A stretch of DNA of 64,000 nt, taken from contig NZ_LYXZ01000062.1 in the NCBI RefSeq assembly GCF_001676615.1, forward strand, positions 1 through 64,000. The letters run 5' to 3'. Shown piece by piece: positions 10,316 through 18,493 of the stretch (positions are counted from its first letter, which is position 1; every line of letters starts with the position of its first letter). The notes under the pieces were generated by a model that did not search any database, was not told the DNA's origin, and saw nothing but the letters and a program-made list of their open reading frames with translations. Source of the stretch: Labrys sp. WJW (GTDB lineage: Bacteria > Pseudomonadota > Alphaproteobacteria > Rhizobiales > Labraceae). Position numbers and translations under genes: made by a program.

Positions 10316-11328
10316 TGCCGGCCATGAATATGGTGCAGGCCCTCAATTCGGCCATGGACGTCCTGCTCAAGAACGATCCCAACGTGCTTGTTTTCGGCGA
10401 GGATGTCGGCTTCTTCGGCGGTGTGTTCCGCTGCACGGACGGCCTGCAGCAGCGCTACAGTTCGCAGCGCGTTTTCGATGCCCCGATCGCCGAAGGCGGC
10501 CTGATCGCCGTCGCCATCGGCATGGGTGCGTATGGGCTCAGGCCGATCGTCGAATGCCAGTTCGCCGACTACATCTATCCCGGCTTCGACCAGATCGTCT
10601 CGGAAGCGGCGCGCCTGCGCTACCGCTCGGGTGGGGAGTTCACCTCGCCGATCACCATACGCTCGCCCTATGGCGGCGGCATTTTCGGCGGCCAGACCCA
10701 TAGCCAGAGCCCGGAAGGCCTGTTCAGCCATGTCTGCGGCCTCAAGACGGTGATCCCGTCCAACCCCTATGACGCCAAGGGGCTCTTGATCAGCGCGGTC
10801 GAGGATGATGATCCCGTGTTGTTTTTCGAACCCAAGCGCCTCTACAACGGCCCCTTCGACGGCCATCACGACCGCCCGCTCAAGCCCTGGACCGACCAGG
10901 CCGGGGCAGACGTGCCGGCGGGCCATTACAAGGTGCCGCTCGGCAAGGCCGCGATCATCAGGGAAGGCAGCGAACTCACCATTCTTGCTTATGGCACCAT
11001 GGTGCATGTCGCGCTCACGGCGACGCAGGAGACGGGGATCGATGCGGAGATCGTCGATCTCAGAACCATCCTGCCTGTCGACATCGAGACGATCGAGGAA
11101 TCAGTGAAGAAGACCGGCCGCTGCCTGATCGTGCATGAGGCGACACGGACGGGTGGCTTCGGCGCCGAATTGTCGGCTCTGGTGCAGGAGCGCTGTTTCC
11201 ACCACCTGGAGGCACCGATCGAGCGTGTCACCGGTTGGGACACGCCCTATCCGCATACTTTCGAGTGGCAGTATTTTCCCGGTCCGAGACGGGTGGGAGA
11301 AGGCATGCGCAAAGTGATGGCAGGTTGA
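10315..11328 (+). CDS. bkdA2: Branched-chain 2-oxoacid dehydrogenase E1, beta subunit
   Basis: A 337-residue transketolase-like E1-beta. It begins MNMVQALNSAMDVLLKNDPN and continues VFGEDVGFFGGVFRCTDGLQ, characteristic of the branched-chain E1-beta group. The C-terminal transketolase domain has GRCLIVHEATRTGGFGAEL. With the preceding gene it makes the alpha2-beta2 E1. Start and stop overlap with bkdA1 indicates coupled translation. Confidence 0.93.
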   Translation: MPAMNMVQALNSAMDVLLKNDPNVLVFGEDVGFFGGVFRCTDGLQQRYSSQRVFDAPIAEGGLIAVAIGMGAYGLRPIVECQFADYIYPGFDQIVSEAARLRYRSGGEFTSPITIRSPYGGGIFGGQTHSQSPEGLFSHVCGLKTVIPSNPYDAKGLLISAVEDDDPVLFFEPKRLYNGPFDGHHDRPLKPWTDQAGADVPAGHYKVPLGKAAIIREGSELTILAYGTMVHVALTATQETGIDAEIVDLRTILPVDIETIEESVKKTGRCLIVHEATRTGGFGAELSALVQERCFHHLEAPIERVTGWDTPYPHTFEWQYFPGPRRVGEGMRKVMAG

Positions 11329-11340
11329 GCGGAGACGATC

Positions 11341-12627
11341 ATGAGCAATTTCGTGTTCAAGTTGCCGGATGTCGGCGAAGGCATCGCCCAGGCCGAGATC
11401 GTTGCCTGGCACGCGGAGATCGGCCAGGAGATCCAGGAGGACGAGCCGCTCGTCGATGTGATGACCGACAAGGCGACGGTGGAGATCACCTCGCCCGTTT
11501 CGGGGCGCATCCTCTCGCGCCATGCCGAAGTGGGCGTGATGGCCTCGATCGGCAGCGAATTGGTGGTGATCGATACCGGCGGCAAGGCCGAGGCCTCTGC
11601 CGGGGAGCCAGTGCCTGCCCCTGCATCAGCGCCGGCCAAGCCCTCCAAGGCGCCAGCCAAGGCTGCTCAGGCTCCGGCGCCGGCCGCGGCGCCGGCTGCC
11701 GTGTCGTCCCCGCCGGCTGCTCCGGCAGGCTCAGGCAAGGTTCTGGCGGCTCCGGCCGTACGGGCCAGGCTGGCCGCTCTCGGGCTGGATGGCAGCAAGA
11801 TCCACGGCAGCGGGCCCGAGGGGCGGATCGAGCATGCTGATCTCGACGACTATCTGACCCGCAGCCAGCCCCAGACTATGCCCTCGGCTCGGCCGGCCCG
11901 CCCGCCAGTGCCGCCACCGCCTGCGTTCGGCGATGACGGCATCGAGGACATCAAGGTGATCGGCCTGCGCCGCCAGATCGCCGAGCGCATGCTCGAAGCC
12001 AAGCGCAGCGTGCCGCATTTCACCTATGTCGAGGAGATCGACGTCACTGCCCTCGAAGCGGCGCGCACCGAGATCAACACCGCAGCCGTCGGTTGGCCGA
12101 AGCTGACGCTGCTGCCCTTCTTGATCAAGGCAATGGTGCGCGGTATCGCCCAGCACCCCATCGTCAATGCCCGCTACTATGCCGAGGCGGCCGTCATCCA
12201 CCGCTACAACGCCGTGCATATCGGCGTGGCGACGCAGACGCCCCGCGGCTTGGTGGTGCCGGTGATCCGGCATGCCGAAATGTTGACGCTGCACCAGCTT
12301 GCTGCCGAGATCGCCAAGCTCAGCGAACTCGCCAGGGCGGGCAAGGCGAGCCGCGAGGTGCTGACCGGCTCGACCATCACGGTGTCCAGCCTTGGGGCGC
12401 TTGGCGGCATCGCAGCGACACCGATCATCAATCCACCCGAGGTCGCCATCGTCGGCGTCAACAAGATCGTGGAGCGGCCGGTGGTGAAGGACGGCCAGAT
12501 CGTCGTCGCCAAGCTGATGAACCTGTCTTCCTCCTTCGATCATCGTATCGTCGACGGCTTCGATGCTGCGGCTTTCATCAAGACGGTGAAGGGGGAATTG
12601 GAGGCGCCAGTTCGGCTGATGGTGTAA
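11341..12627 (+). CDS. bkdB: Branched-chain 2-oxoacid dehydrogenase E2 (dihydrolipoyl acyltransferase)
   Basis: A 428-residue E2 core. One lipoyl domain (residues 1-80) carries the lipoylated lysine K44 in VMTDKATVEIT. An Ala/Pro-rich linker follows (about 85-135), then a peripheral-subunit-binding domain (about 138-175; VRARLAALGLDGSKIHGSG). The catalytic domain ends with SSSFDHRIVDGFDAAAF, containing the HxxxDG active site. No E3 (lipoamide dehydrogenase) gene follows, so E3 must be supplied from elsewhere. A convergent DedA gene lies 47 bp downstream. Confidence 0.93.
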   Translation: MSNFVFKLPDVGEGIAQAEIVAWHAEIGQEIQEDEPLVDVMTDKATVEITSPVSGRILSRHAEVGVMASIGSELVVIDTGGKAEASAGEPVPAPASAPAKPSKAPAKAAQAPAPAAAPAAVSSPPAAPAGSGKVLAAPAVRARLAALGLDGSKIHGSGPEGRIEHADLDDYLTRSQPQTMPSARPARPPVPPPPAFGDDGIEDIKVIGLRRQIAERMLEAKRSVPHFTYVEEIDVTALEAARTEINTAAVGWPKLTLLPFLIKAMVRGIAQHPIVNARYYAEAAVIHRYNAVHIGVATQTPRGLVVPVIRHAEMLTLHQLAAEIAKLSELARAGKASREVLTGSTITVSSLGALGGIAATPIINPPEVAIVGVNKIVERPVVKDGQIVVAKLMNLSSSFDHRIVDGFDAAAFIKTVKGELEAPVRLMV

Positions 12628-12641
12628 CGCTTCTTCTGGCC

Positions 12642-12672
12642 GGGTTTCGAAGATGCCAGCACATTCGAACCC
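12642..12672. terminator. Possible bidirectional hairpin between convergent bkdB and dedA
   Basis: GGGTTTCGAA at 12642-12651 can pair with TTCGAACCC at 12664-12672 with a one-base bulge, in the 47-bp gap between convergent genes. There is no T-run, so this is a weak call. Confidence 0.3.
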
Positions 12673-12674
12673 GA

Positions 12675-13202
12675 TCAGAACAGCGATTGCAGCCAGTTTA
12701 GGCCCAGGGCGCCGGGCGCCAGCACGCCGAAGGCCCAGATCACGGCCGAGGCGGCATTCACGAGCTGGAAGGTCAGCGCCGGCATCTCGCAGATGCCGGC
12801 CACGAGCGGCACCGAGGCCCTGAGCGGCCCGAGGAAACGGCCGAAGAAGACGCCGAGCGCGCCCCATTTTTCGAAGAAGCGATGGCCGCGGGGCAGCAGG
12901 TCCGGATAGCGCGTGAGCGGCCAGTAATGGGCCACGCGATGCTCGAGCTTCAGGCCGATCCAATAGGACAGCCAATCGCCCAGAAAGGCCCCCAGCGCCG
13001 CCGCCGCACAGAAGGGCCAGAGCGACATGCCGCTTTCGCCGATCAGGAAGCCGATGCCGAGCAAGATGACGGTTGCCGGCAGCAGCAGCGAGACGAAAGC
13101 GAGTGATTCCCCAAAGGCCAGCAGCAGCACGACGAGGGTACCCCAGCCTTCATGCGCGCGAACGAAAGCGATGATGGGCTGGGAGATGTCAGCGATTGTC
13201 AT
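12675..13202 (-). CDS. DedA-family membrane protein
   Basis: A 175-residue inner-membrane protein with four to five hydrophobic segments. GDWLSYWIGLKLE and FFGRFLGPLRASVPLVAGICEM are the conserved DedA (SNARE-associated/VTT) signature, including the GRFxGPxR loop. The family is linked to undecaprenyl-phosphate or phospholipid flipping and membrane homeostasis. The ATG at 13202 is chosen because the upstream in-frame extension runs through a tRNA gene and lacks homology. Confidence 0.9.
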   Translation of the reverse strand: MTIADISQPIIAFVRAHEGWGTLVVLLLAFGESLAFVSLLLPATVILLGIGFLIGESGMSLWPFCAAAALGAFLGDWLSYWIGLKLEHRVAHYWPLTRYPDLLPRGHRFFEKWGALGVFFGRFLGPLRASVPLVAGICEMPALTFQLVNAASAVIWAFGVLAPGALGLNWLQSLF

Positions 13203-13275
13203 GGGAGATGTGCGGGAACCAAAGCATCGAATTCGCGGGATATTTGGCTGATATCGATGCTTGGGTTCGAAAATG

Positions 13276-13350
13276 TGGCGCGCCCTAGGGGAATCGAACC
13301 CCTCTCTCCACCGTGAAAGGGTGGCGTCCTGACCGATAGACGAAGGGCGC
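13276..13350 (-). tRNA. tRNA-Glu (anticodon UUC)
   Basis: Read on the minus strand the gene starts GCGCCCTTCG and ends with CCA at 13276-13278. The seven-base acceptor stem (13344-13350 with 13280-13286) pairs perfectly. The anticodon loop reads CCTTTCACG with anticodon TTC. The T-arm GGGGTTCGATTCCCC is canonical. Length is 75 with an encoded CCA. No integrase or attachment-site duplication was seen beside it. Confidence 0.95.
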
Positions 13351-13466
13351 GGCGGGGCGGACATATAGAGGGGGGAATCGCAGGCGGCAAGAGGAATATG
13401 CCGCCTTTGTGAAATTAGTTGTGCCGGGCGCTTTTGGTGCCGGTTTTGGGGCGAAAATGCCCCGTT

Positions 13467-13907
13467 TCACCAGACGCCAGTGTTTGCCATCGAAGACCAG
13501 GGCTCGGCCGGCGGCAGAGAATCGCCCTTCTGCAGGATCTCGATCGAGATCAGATCCGGGGAGCGCACGAAGGCCATGTGGCCGTCGCGCGGCGGGCGAT
13601 TGATGGTGACGCCGGCCTGCTGAAGCTTGGCACAGAAGGCATAGATATCGTCGACCTCGTAGGCGAGGTGGCCGAAATTGCGGGCGCTGCCGTAATCTTC
13701 CGTATCCCAGTTGTAGGTCAGCTCGAGGGCAGGGGCCTTGCCGGCCTTGAAGGCGTCGAGATCCTCGGGCGCGACCAGGAAGACCAGGGTGAAACGGCCC
13801 TTCTCGTTTTCATAGCGACGGCCCTCGACCAGGCCGAAGATGTCGACATAGAATTTGAGCGAGGCATCGAGGTCGCGAACGCGAACCATGGTGTGCAAAT
13901 ATTTCAT
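13467..13907 (-). CDS. gloA: Lactoylglutathione lyase (glyoxalase I)
   Basis: A 146-residue vicinal-oxygen-chelate protein that isomerises the methylglyoxal-glutathione hemithioacetal. MKYLHTMVRVRDLDASLKFY carries the first metal histidine. The region LELTYNWDTEDYGSARNFGHLAYEVDD is typical of proteobacterial GloA, and IEILQK supplies the C-terminal glutamate. The ATG at 13907 gives the normal family start; longer in-frame extensions upstream are antisense to the sirtuin gene. It is divergent from the sirtuin with a 34-bp gap, so the two promoters must overlap. Confidence 0.93.
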   Translation of the reverse strand: MKYLHTMVRVRDLDASLKFYVDIFGLVEGRRYENEKGRFTLVFLVAPEDLDAFKAGKAPALELTYNWDTEDYGSARNFGHLAYEVDDIYAFCAKLQQAGVTINRPPRDGHMAFVRSPDLISIEILQKGDSLPPAEPWSSMANTGVW

Positions 13908-13941
13908 TGGATCCTCATCGCAATTGGAGAGGTAAGGCCTA

Positions 13942-14718
13942 ATGCCGATTGCCGCCGCCGACAAGGACGCCGTGCATCGTGAAAAGCTTCTTCGCTTTGC
14001 ACAGATGCTGGCGCAAGCCGAACGCATCGTCGCCTTCACCGGTGCCGGGCTGTCGACGGAGGCCGGTATTCCCGACTTTCGCTCGCCCGGCGGTCGCTGG
14101 AGCCGGATGAAGCCGATTCTCTTCGAAGCGTTCCTGGCCGATGACGCGGCCCGGCGCGAGAGTTGGCGCCGGCGCTTCGACATGGATGACGAGATCCGCC
14201 TGGCCCGGCCCACGCGGGGCCATCGGGCGATCGCCTCCTGGGTGCAGGCAGGCAAATGCCCGGCGGTGATCACGCAGAATATCGACAACCTGCACCAGGA
14301 TTCGGGCATCCCCGACGATGCCGTGGTGGAAGTGCATGGCAACACCACCTATGCGACGTGCCTCGACTGTGCCAGACGGTATGAGATCGCGGCCCTGCGG
14401 GACCCGTTCCTGGCGAGCGGGGAGGCACCGCGCTGCGATGATTGCGGCGGTTTCATCAAGACGGCGACGATATCCTTCGGGCAGCCCATGCCGGAGGCGG
14501 CGATGCGACGGGCTACCGAACTCGCCAGGACCTGCGATCTTTTCGTGGTCGTCGGCTCGTCCCTGGTCGTCTATCCGGCTGCCGATCTGCCGCGTCTTGC
14601 CCATCGCCAAGGCGCGCGCGTGGTGATCGTCAACCGGGAGGAGACTCCGAGCGACCCCTATGCCGAGTTGTTGCTGAGGGGAGAAATTGGCGATCTGCTC
14701 GGGGAGTTTATCCTGTAA
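13942..14718 (+). CDS. Sir2-family NAD-dependent protein deacylase
   Basis: A 258-residue sirtuin. It shows the NAD-binding AFTGAGLSTEAGIPDFRSPG, TQNIDNLH, and catalytic His132 in VEVHGNT. A structural zinc site is formed by Cys140, Cys143, Cys165 and Cys168. FGQPMP and VVVGSSLVVYPAADLP complete the Rossmann part. Such enzymes remove acetyl or other acyl groups from lysines, for example on acetyl-CoA synthetase. Substrate preference cannot be read from the sequence. It resembles CobB/NpdA types. Confidence 0.92.
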   Translation: MPIAAADKDAVHREKLLRFAQMLAQAERIVAFTGAGLSTEAGIPDFRSPGGRWSRMKPILFEAFLADDAARRESWRRRFDMDDEIRLARPTRGHRAIASWVQAGKCPAVITQNIDNLHQDSGIPDDAVVEVHGNTTYATCLDCARRYEIAALRDPFLASGEAPRCDDCGGFIKTATISFGQPMPEAAMRRATELARTCDLFVVVGSSLVVYPAADLPRLAHRQGARVVIVNREETPSDPYAELLLRGEIGDLLGEFIL

Positions 14719-14889
14719 ATCCGACCGGTTTATCGAGAGTTCGTCGATTTTAGGGACGTTTTGCGATTGTATGAAGATGAGGCACAAAAATGTTAATTCG
14801 GGCTTTCCGTTGAGCCAGGGGGTGTTATCGTAGCAGCCTCAAGAATCGTGCGGCGGCCCAGTCCGTGGGCAATGTGTTGGATGGCGTAG

Positions 14890-15480
14890 ATGGGTACGAA
14901 CGATTTTGAAGCGAGGTTCGAGCCAGTTCGCGACTCCGGGGGGCATCCGGACGAGAGGCCGGCAGGCTTGCTGGAGGTCGCCGGCACCATCAAGTGGTTC
15001 GACATTGCCAAGGGGTACGGGTTCATCGTTCCGGACAATGGCAGCCAGGATATCCTGCTTCATGTCAGTGTCTTGCGCCGGGACGGATACCAGGCCGCCT
15101 TCGAGGGCTCGCGCGTCGTCGTCGAGGCCACGCAGCGTGCCAAGGGCCTGCAGGTGTTCCGCATCCTGTCCATGGATGAATCGACGGCCGTCCATCCCGC
15201 CCAGCTGCCGCCTGCGCGTACCCATGTACAGGTGACGCCGACGGGCGGTTTCGAGCCGACCACGGTGAAATGGTTCAACCGCCTGCGCGGTTTCGGTTTC
15301 GTCTCGCGGGGGGACGGCACGCCGGATATTTTCGTCCATATGGAGACCCTGCGGCGGTTCGGCATCATGGATCTCAAGCCCGGGCAGATCCTGATGGTGC
15401 GCTTCGGCACCGGACCCAAGGGGTTGATGGCCGCAGAGCTCAAGCTTGCCGACGGCCCGGCTGGCCCCCAGTCTCATTGA
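14890..15480 (+). CDS. Tandem cold-shock-domain protein
   Basis: A 196-residue protein with two cold-shock domains. The first (about 30-95) has GTIKWFDIAKGYGFIVPD and DILLHVSVL. The second (about 122-190) has TTVKWFNRLRGFGFVSRGD and DIFVHMETL. These are the RNP1 and RNP2 nucleic-acid-binding strands. A linker of about 25 residues joins them. Two-domain CSPs are typical of alphaproteobacteria (CspD-like in Caulobacter) and often act in stationary phase. The DUF192 gene begins 5 bp after the stop, suggesting one transcript. Confidence 0.92.
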   Translation: MGTNDFEARFEPVRDSGGHPDERPAGLLEVAGTIKWFDIAKGYGFIVPDNGSQDILLHVSVLRRDGYQAAFEGSRVVVEATQRAKGLQVFRILSMDESTAVHPAQLPPARTHVQVTPTGGFEPTTVKWFNRLRGFGFVSRGDGTPDIFVHMETLRRFGIMDLKPGQILMVRFGTGPKGLMAAELKLADGPAGPQSH

Positions 15481-15485
15481 CGAGA

Positions 15486-15959
15486 ATGCGCAAGAGTCCT
15501 CTTCTTTCAATAGTTTATGCTGCTGTCCTGGCTCTGTTTGTGAGCATTGCCGGTCTTTCGGCTTCACCGGCCGAGGACGGCGTGTTCGAACCCTTGTCGA
15601 TCGCCACCGCAGGTGGTCAGCGCGACTTCCAGGTCGAAGTCATGCGGACCGAAGACGAGCAGCGGCGCGGCATGATGTTCCGACGCAGCCTGGAGCCGGA
15701 CAAGGGCATGCTCTTTCCATTCACGGCGGAGCGCGTCGCATCGTTCTGGATGGAGAATACCTATGTCTCGCTCGACATGATCTTCATTCGTGGCGATGGC
15801 ACGATCCAGCGTATCGAGAAGCGTGCCGAGCCCTTGTCGACGCGTACAATCATGTCAGGTGCGCCCGTGCTTGCCGTTTTGGAGGTGGTGGCTGGAACGG
15901 CGGACAAGCTGGGCATCAAGCCCGGCGACAAGGTGAGCTATCCGATCTTCAAGCCTTGA
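15486..15959 (+). CDS. DUF192 family secreted protein
   Basis: A 157-residue protein with an N-terminal signal peptide (MRKSPLLSIVYAAVLALFVS, then AGLSASPAED). The DUF192 domain follows, with RGMMFRRSLEPDKGMLFPF, ASFWMENTYVSLDMIFI and AVLEVVAGTADKLGIKPGD. The fold is a compact beta-barrel with no known enzymatic role. It is very commonly linked to the cold-shock gene upstream in Rhizobiales, as here. Confidence 0.9.
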   Translation: MRKSPLLSIVYAAVLALFVSIAGLSASPAEDGVFEPLSIATAGGQRDFQVEVMRTEDEQRRGMMFRRSLEPDKGMLFPFTAERVASFWMENTYVSLDMIFIRGDGTIQRIEKRAEPLSTRTIMSGAPVLAVLEVVAGTADKLGIKPGDKVSYPIFKP

Positions 15960-16054
15960 CGATCCGATCCGGTCGTACAACTTTTTGAAATCGGGGCACC
16001 CAGACCCTTGCGGTTCTCGGCGAGGCCCCTTAGTAAGCTCACATTCGTTCTGAA

Positions 16055-16131
16055 CGGGGTATGGCGCAGCCTGGTAGCGCGATAGTTTTGGGTACTATAG
16101 GTCGCAGGTTCGAATCCTGCTGCCCCGACCA
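16055..16131 (+). tRNA. tRNA-Pro (anticodon UGG)
   Basis: The 77-base gene begins CGGGGTATGGCGCAG and ends CTGCCCCGACCA. The acceptor stem CGGGGTA pairs with TGCCCCG. The anticodon stem ATAGT/ACTAT encloses the loop TTTGGGT, giving TGG. The T-arm is GCAGGTTCGAATCCTGC. CCA is encoded. Confidence 0.95.
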
Positions 16132-16164
16132 GCGACGGATGAGACAAAAGGCGGACGGCGAACG

Positions 16165-16470
16165 ATGACAGCGAGAATCTACAAGCCGGCACGTACGGCC
16201 ATGCAGTCCGGTTCGGCGAAGACGAAGGACTGGCTCCTGGAGTTCGAGCCGGAAGAGCCGCGCTCGGTCGAGCCGCTGATGGGCTGGACGTCCTCGGGCG
16301 ACATGAAGCAGCAGGTCAAGCTGCGTTTCGCCGCCAAGGAAGAGGCCATCGCCTACGCCACCCGCAACGGCATCGCCTACCAGATCTTCGAGCCTCAAGA
16401 GGCGACGACGAAGATCCTGTCCTATTCGGACAACTTCAAGGTTTCGCGCATCGGTCAGTGGACCCATTGA
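16165..16470 (+). CDS. NADH dehydrogenase accessory subunit, NDUFS4-like (ETC complex I subunit family)
   Basis: A 101-residue protein matching the alphaproteobacterial homologue of mitochondrial NDUFS4/AQDQ. It begins ARIYKPARTAMQSGSAKT and has WLLEFEPEEPRSVEPLMGW. The conserved end is YSDNFKVSRIGQWTH. It is a peripheral subunit stabilising the NADH module of complex I. It lies alone between two tRNA genes, away from any nuo operon, as is usual in this group. Confidence 0.92.
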   Translation: MTARIYKPARTAMQSGSAKTKDWLLEFEPEEPRSVEPLMGWTSSGDMKQQVKLRFAAKEEAIAYATRNGIAYQIFEPQEATTKILSYSDNFKVSRIGQWTH

Positions 16471-16493
16471 ACGCCTGCGCCCGGCTTTGGACT

Positions 16494-16570
16494 GGCCCCA
16501 TAGCTCAGCTGGATAGAGCGAGCGCCTTCTAAGCGCTAGGTCGCAGGTTCGAGCCCTGCTGGGGTCGCCA
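16494..16570 (+). tRNA. tRNA-Arg (anticodon UCU)
   Basis: The 77-base gene starts GGCCCCATAGCTCAG and ends GGGGTCGCCA. The acceptor stem GGCCCCA pairs with TGGGGTC, with one G-U pair. The anticodon arm AGCGC-CTTCTAA-GCGCT gives TCT. The T-arm GCAGGTTCGAGCCCTGC is canonical, and CCA is encoded. Confidence 0.95.
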
Positions 16571-16669
16571 TCCCGCTGGACAACCCGGCCACGGCCCTGG
16601 GCAATATCGCGGTGGCGTGCGGCGGTCTCCACTTCTCATCGAAGACCGGCGAGACCGGTGGAGGTTAGC

Positions 16670-18370
16670 ATGGCCGCCTTATCCGAAGCACCTGCTGGCG
16701 TTCGTGGGCCGGCCCGTATGCTCGATCGACTGGCAGGTTCCAACCTGCTCGCGCTTGCGACACTCCTGCTGGTAGCCATCCTGGCGCTCGCACCCGGCTT
16801 CACCGGCTTGCCGCCGATGGACCGGGACGAGCCGCGTTTCGCGCAGGCCTCCAAGCAGATGCTGGAGAGCGGCGATTTCGTCAGTATCCGCTTCCAGGAC
16901 GAGGCCCGGCTCAAGAAGCCGGTCGGCATCTACTGGCTGCAGACGGCTGCCGTTAGCCTCGGCGAGAGCCTTGGCGTTCCCGAAGCGCGTACCACGATCT
17001 GGCTCTATCGCATCCCCTCGCTGATCGCGGCGATCGGTGCGGTGCTGCTGACTTGGTGGACCGCCATTCCGCTGGTGGGCCGCCGCGCGGCCCTGCTGGC
17101 GGGACTGATGATGGCCGGTTGCCTGTTGCTTGGCGTCGAAGCGCGCCTGGCGAAGACGGATGCGACCCAGCTTTTGACGGTGATGGCGATGGTGGGCGTG
17201 CTTGCCCGCTTTTTCATGGCCTCCCGTCGTGGCGAAGCCTCGCCGACGGGCCTGGGCCTGCCGGCGGTGTTCTGGCTCGGCATGGCCGCCTCCATTCTGA
17301 TCAAGGGGCCAATCGGCGCCCTTCTGGTCGCCCTGACCATTGCCGGTGCGGTGGCTGCCACGCGTGACTGGCGCTGGCTCGGGCAACTGCGCTGGCTTTG
17401 GGGCATCCTGTTCACCCTCGTGCTGGTATCGCCCTGGTTCATTGCCATCATGATCCAGACCAAGGGCGCCTTCCTGCAGGAATCGGTCGGCAAGGACATG
17501 CTGAACAAGGTGGCGGGCGCCCAGGAATCCCATGGCGGCTGGCCCGGCACCTATCTCGCGGTCTTCTGGGGTACGTTCTGGCCCTTCGCGCCGCTGGCCG
17601 CTCTGGCCGCGCCATGGGTCTGGCGGCAGCGCCGAACCGCCTCGGCGGTCTTTCTGCTCGCCTGGCTGGTGCCTTTCTGGCTCGTCTTCGAATTTTTCCC
17701 GACCAAGCTGCCGCATTACGTCCTGCCGGTCTATCCGGCGATCGCCATCCTGATCGCCGCGGCGGTTTGCGACGACGGGCTCTCGCGGAGCCTGTGGGCC
17801 CGCATCGTGGCTGGCCTCATTCCCTTGTTGGCCCTGGTGCTCGCGGTCGTCGCGATCGGCGCGGTGGGGTTCTACCAGCGGGAGATCGCATGGCTGACGC
17901 TGCCCTTCGCCATCGTGGCCGTGGCAACGGCATGGCTGGCCTGGCGGCGACTGGGCGAGGACAGGGGCGTCGAGGCCGTTCTGGCCTGTCTCGCGAGCAG
18001 CCTGCTGCTTTATTGGGGCATTTATGCCGGTGCCATTCCCAAGCTGCAGGCCATGGCCATCAGTCCGCGCCTGGCCGCGGCGGCGCAGACGGCTCAATGC
18101 CCTGATATCACAGCCGCGAGCGTCGGCTTCCGGGAACCGAGCCTGGTCTTCCTGGCCGGGACGGACCTCGATATGCCCAGCCCCGAAGGCGCAGCGGATT
18201 TCCTGGGGCAGGGTGCCTGCCGCGCTGCTTTCGTCGACAAGCGCTTCGAGCCGGCTTTTCTGGCCCGCCTCGCTGCGAGCGGAATCAAGGCCGACCTGGT
18301 TTCTAGGGTTGCGGGGATCAACATCAACGGCGGCAAGAAGCTGGATATCGGCGTGTATCGCAGTCCGTAG
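16670..18370 (+). CDS. ArnT-like membrane glycosyltransferase (GT83/PMT family)
   Basis: A 566-residue polytopic membrane protein with about a dozen hydrophobic segments. The first periplasmic loop has LPPMDRDEPRFAQASKQMLE, the acidic catalytic motif of dolichyl/undecaprenyl-phosphate-sugar mannosyltransferases. FQDEARLKKPVGIYWLQTA and FFPTKLPHYVLPVYPAIAIL are typical of ArnT-like enzymes. It probably transfers a lipid-linked sugar to lipid A or another envelope acceptor. ATG 16670 is preferred over GTG 16658 because GGTGGAGGTT sits just upstream. The acceptor is not known. Confidence 0.88.
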   Translation: MAALSEAPAGVRGPARMLDRLAGSNLLALATLLLVAILALAPGFTGLPPMDRDEPRFAQASKQMLESGDFVSIRFQDEARLKKPVGIYWLQTAAVSLGESLGVPEARTTIWLYRIPSLIAAIGAVLLTWWTAIPLVGRRAALLAGLMMAGCLLLGVEARLAKTDATQLLTVMAMVGVLARFFMASRRGEASPTGLGLPAVFWLGMAASILIKGPIGALLVALTIAGAVAATRDWRWLGQLRWLWGILFTLVLVSPWFIAIMIQTKGAFLQESVGKDMLNKVAGAQESHGGWPGTYLAVFWGTFWPFAPLAALAAPWVWRQRRTASAVFLLAWLVPFWLVFEFFPTKLPHYVLPVYPAIAILIAAAVCDDGLSRSLWARIVAGLIPLLALVLAVVAIGAVGFYQREIAWLTLPFAIVAVATAWLAWRRLGEDRGVEAVLACLASSLLLYWGIYAGAIPKLQAMAISPRLAAAAQTAQCPDITAASVGFREPSLVFLAGTDLDMPSPEGAADFLGQGACRAAFVDKRFEPAFLARLAASGIKADLVSRVAGININGGKKLDIGVYRSP

Positions 18371-18392
18371 CGTTGCCTGAGGCGTTGGCTAT

Positions 18393-18493
18393 AGCGTTTT
18401 GCGATTTGGCGGAATCGCCAAGCATCGCAAAGACGCGTCAAACCAAAGAGCGAGAGCAAACAAGCGTTTCTGTCTAAACGCGCTTTGCTCTTA
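18393..18493 (+). repeat. Dispersed intergenic repeat, copy B
   Basis: A full copy: AGCGTTTTGCGATTTGGCGG, then CGCAAAGACGCGTCAAACCA, AAGAGCGAGAGCAAACAAGC and AACGCGCTTTGCTCTTA. The closing arm overlaps the dinB stop codon (TTA at 18491-18493 on the plus strand), so the repeat supplies the end of that gene. Confidence 0.8.

Noticed and set aside
13276..13350. tRNA-Glu as a possible integration site
   Set aside because: No integrase, direct repeat of the tRNA end or island-like genes lie beside it; the same holds for tRNA-Pro and tRNA-Arg.
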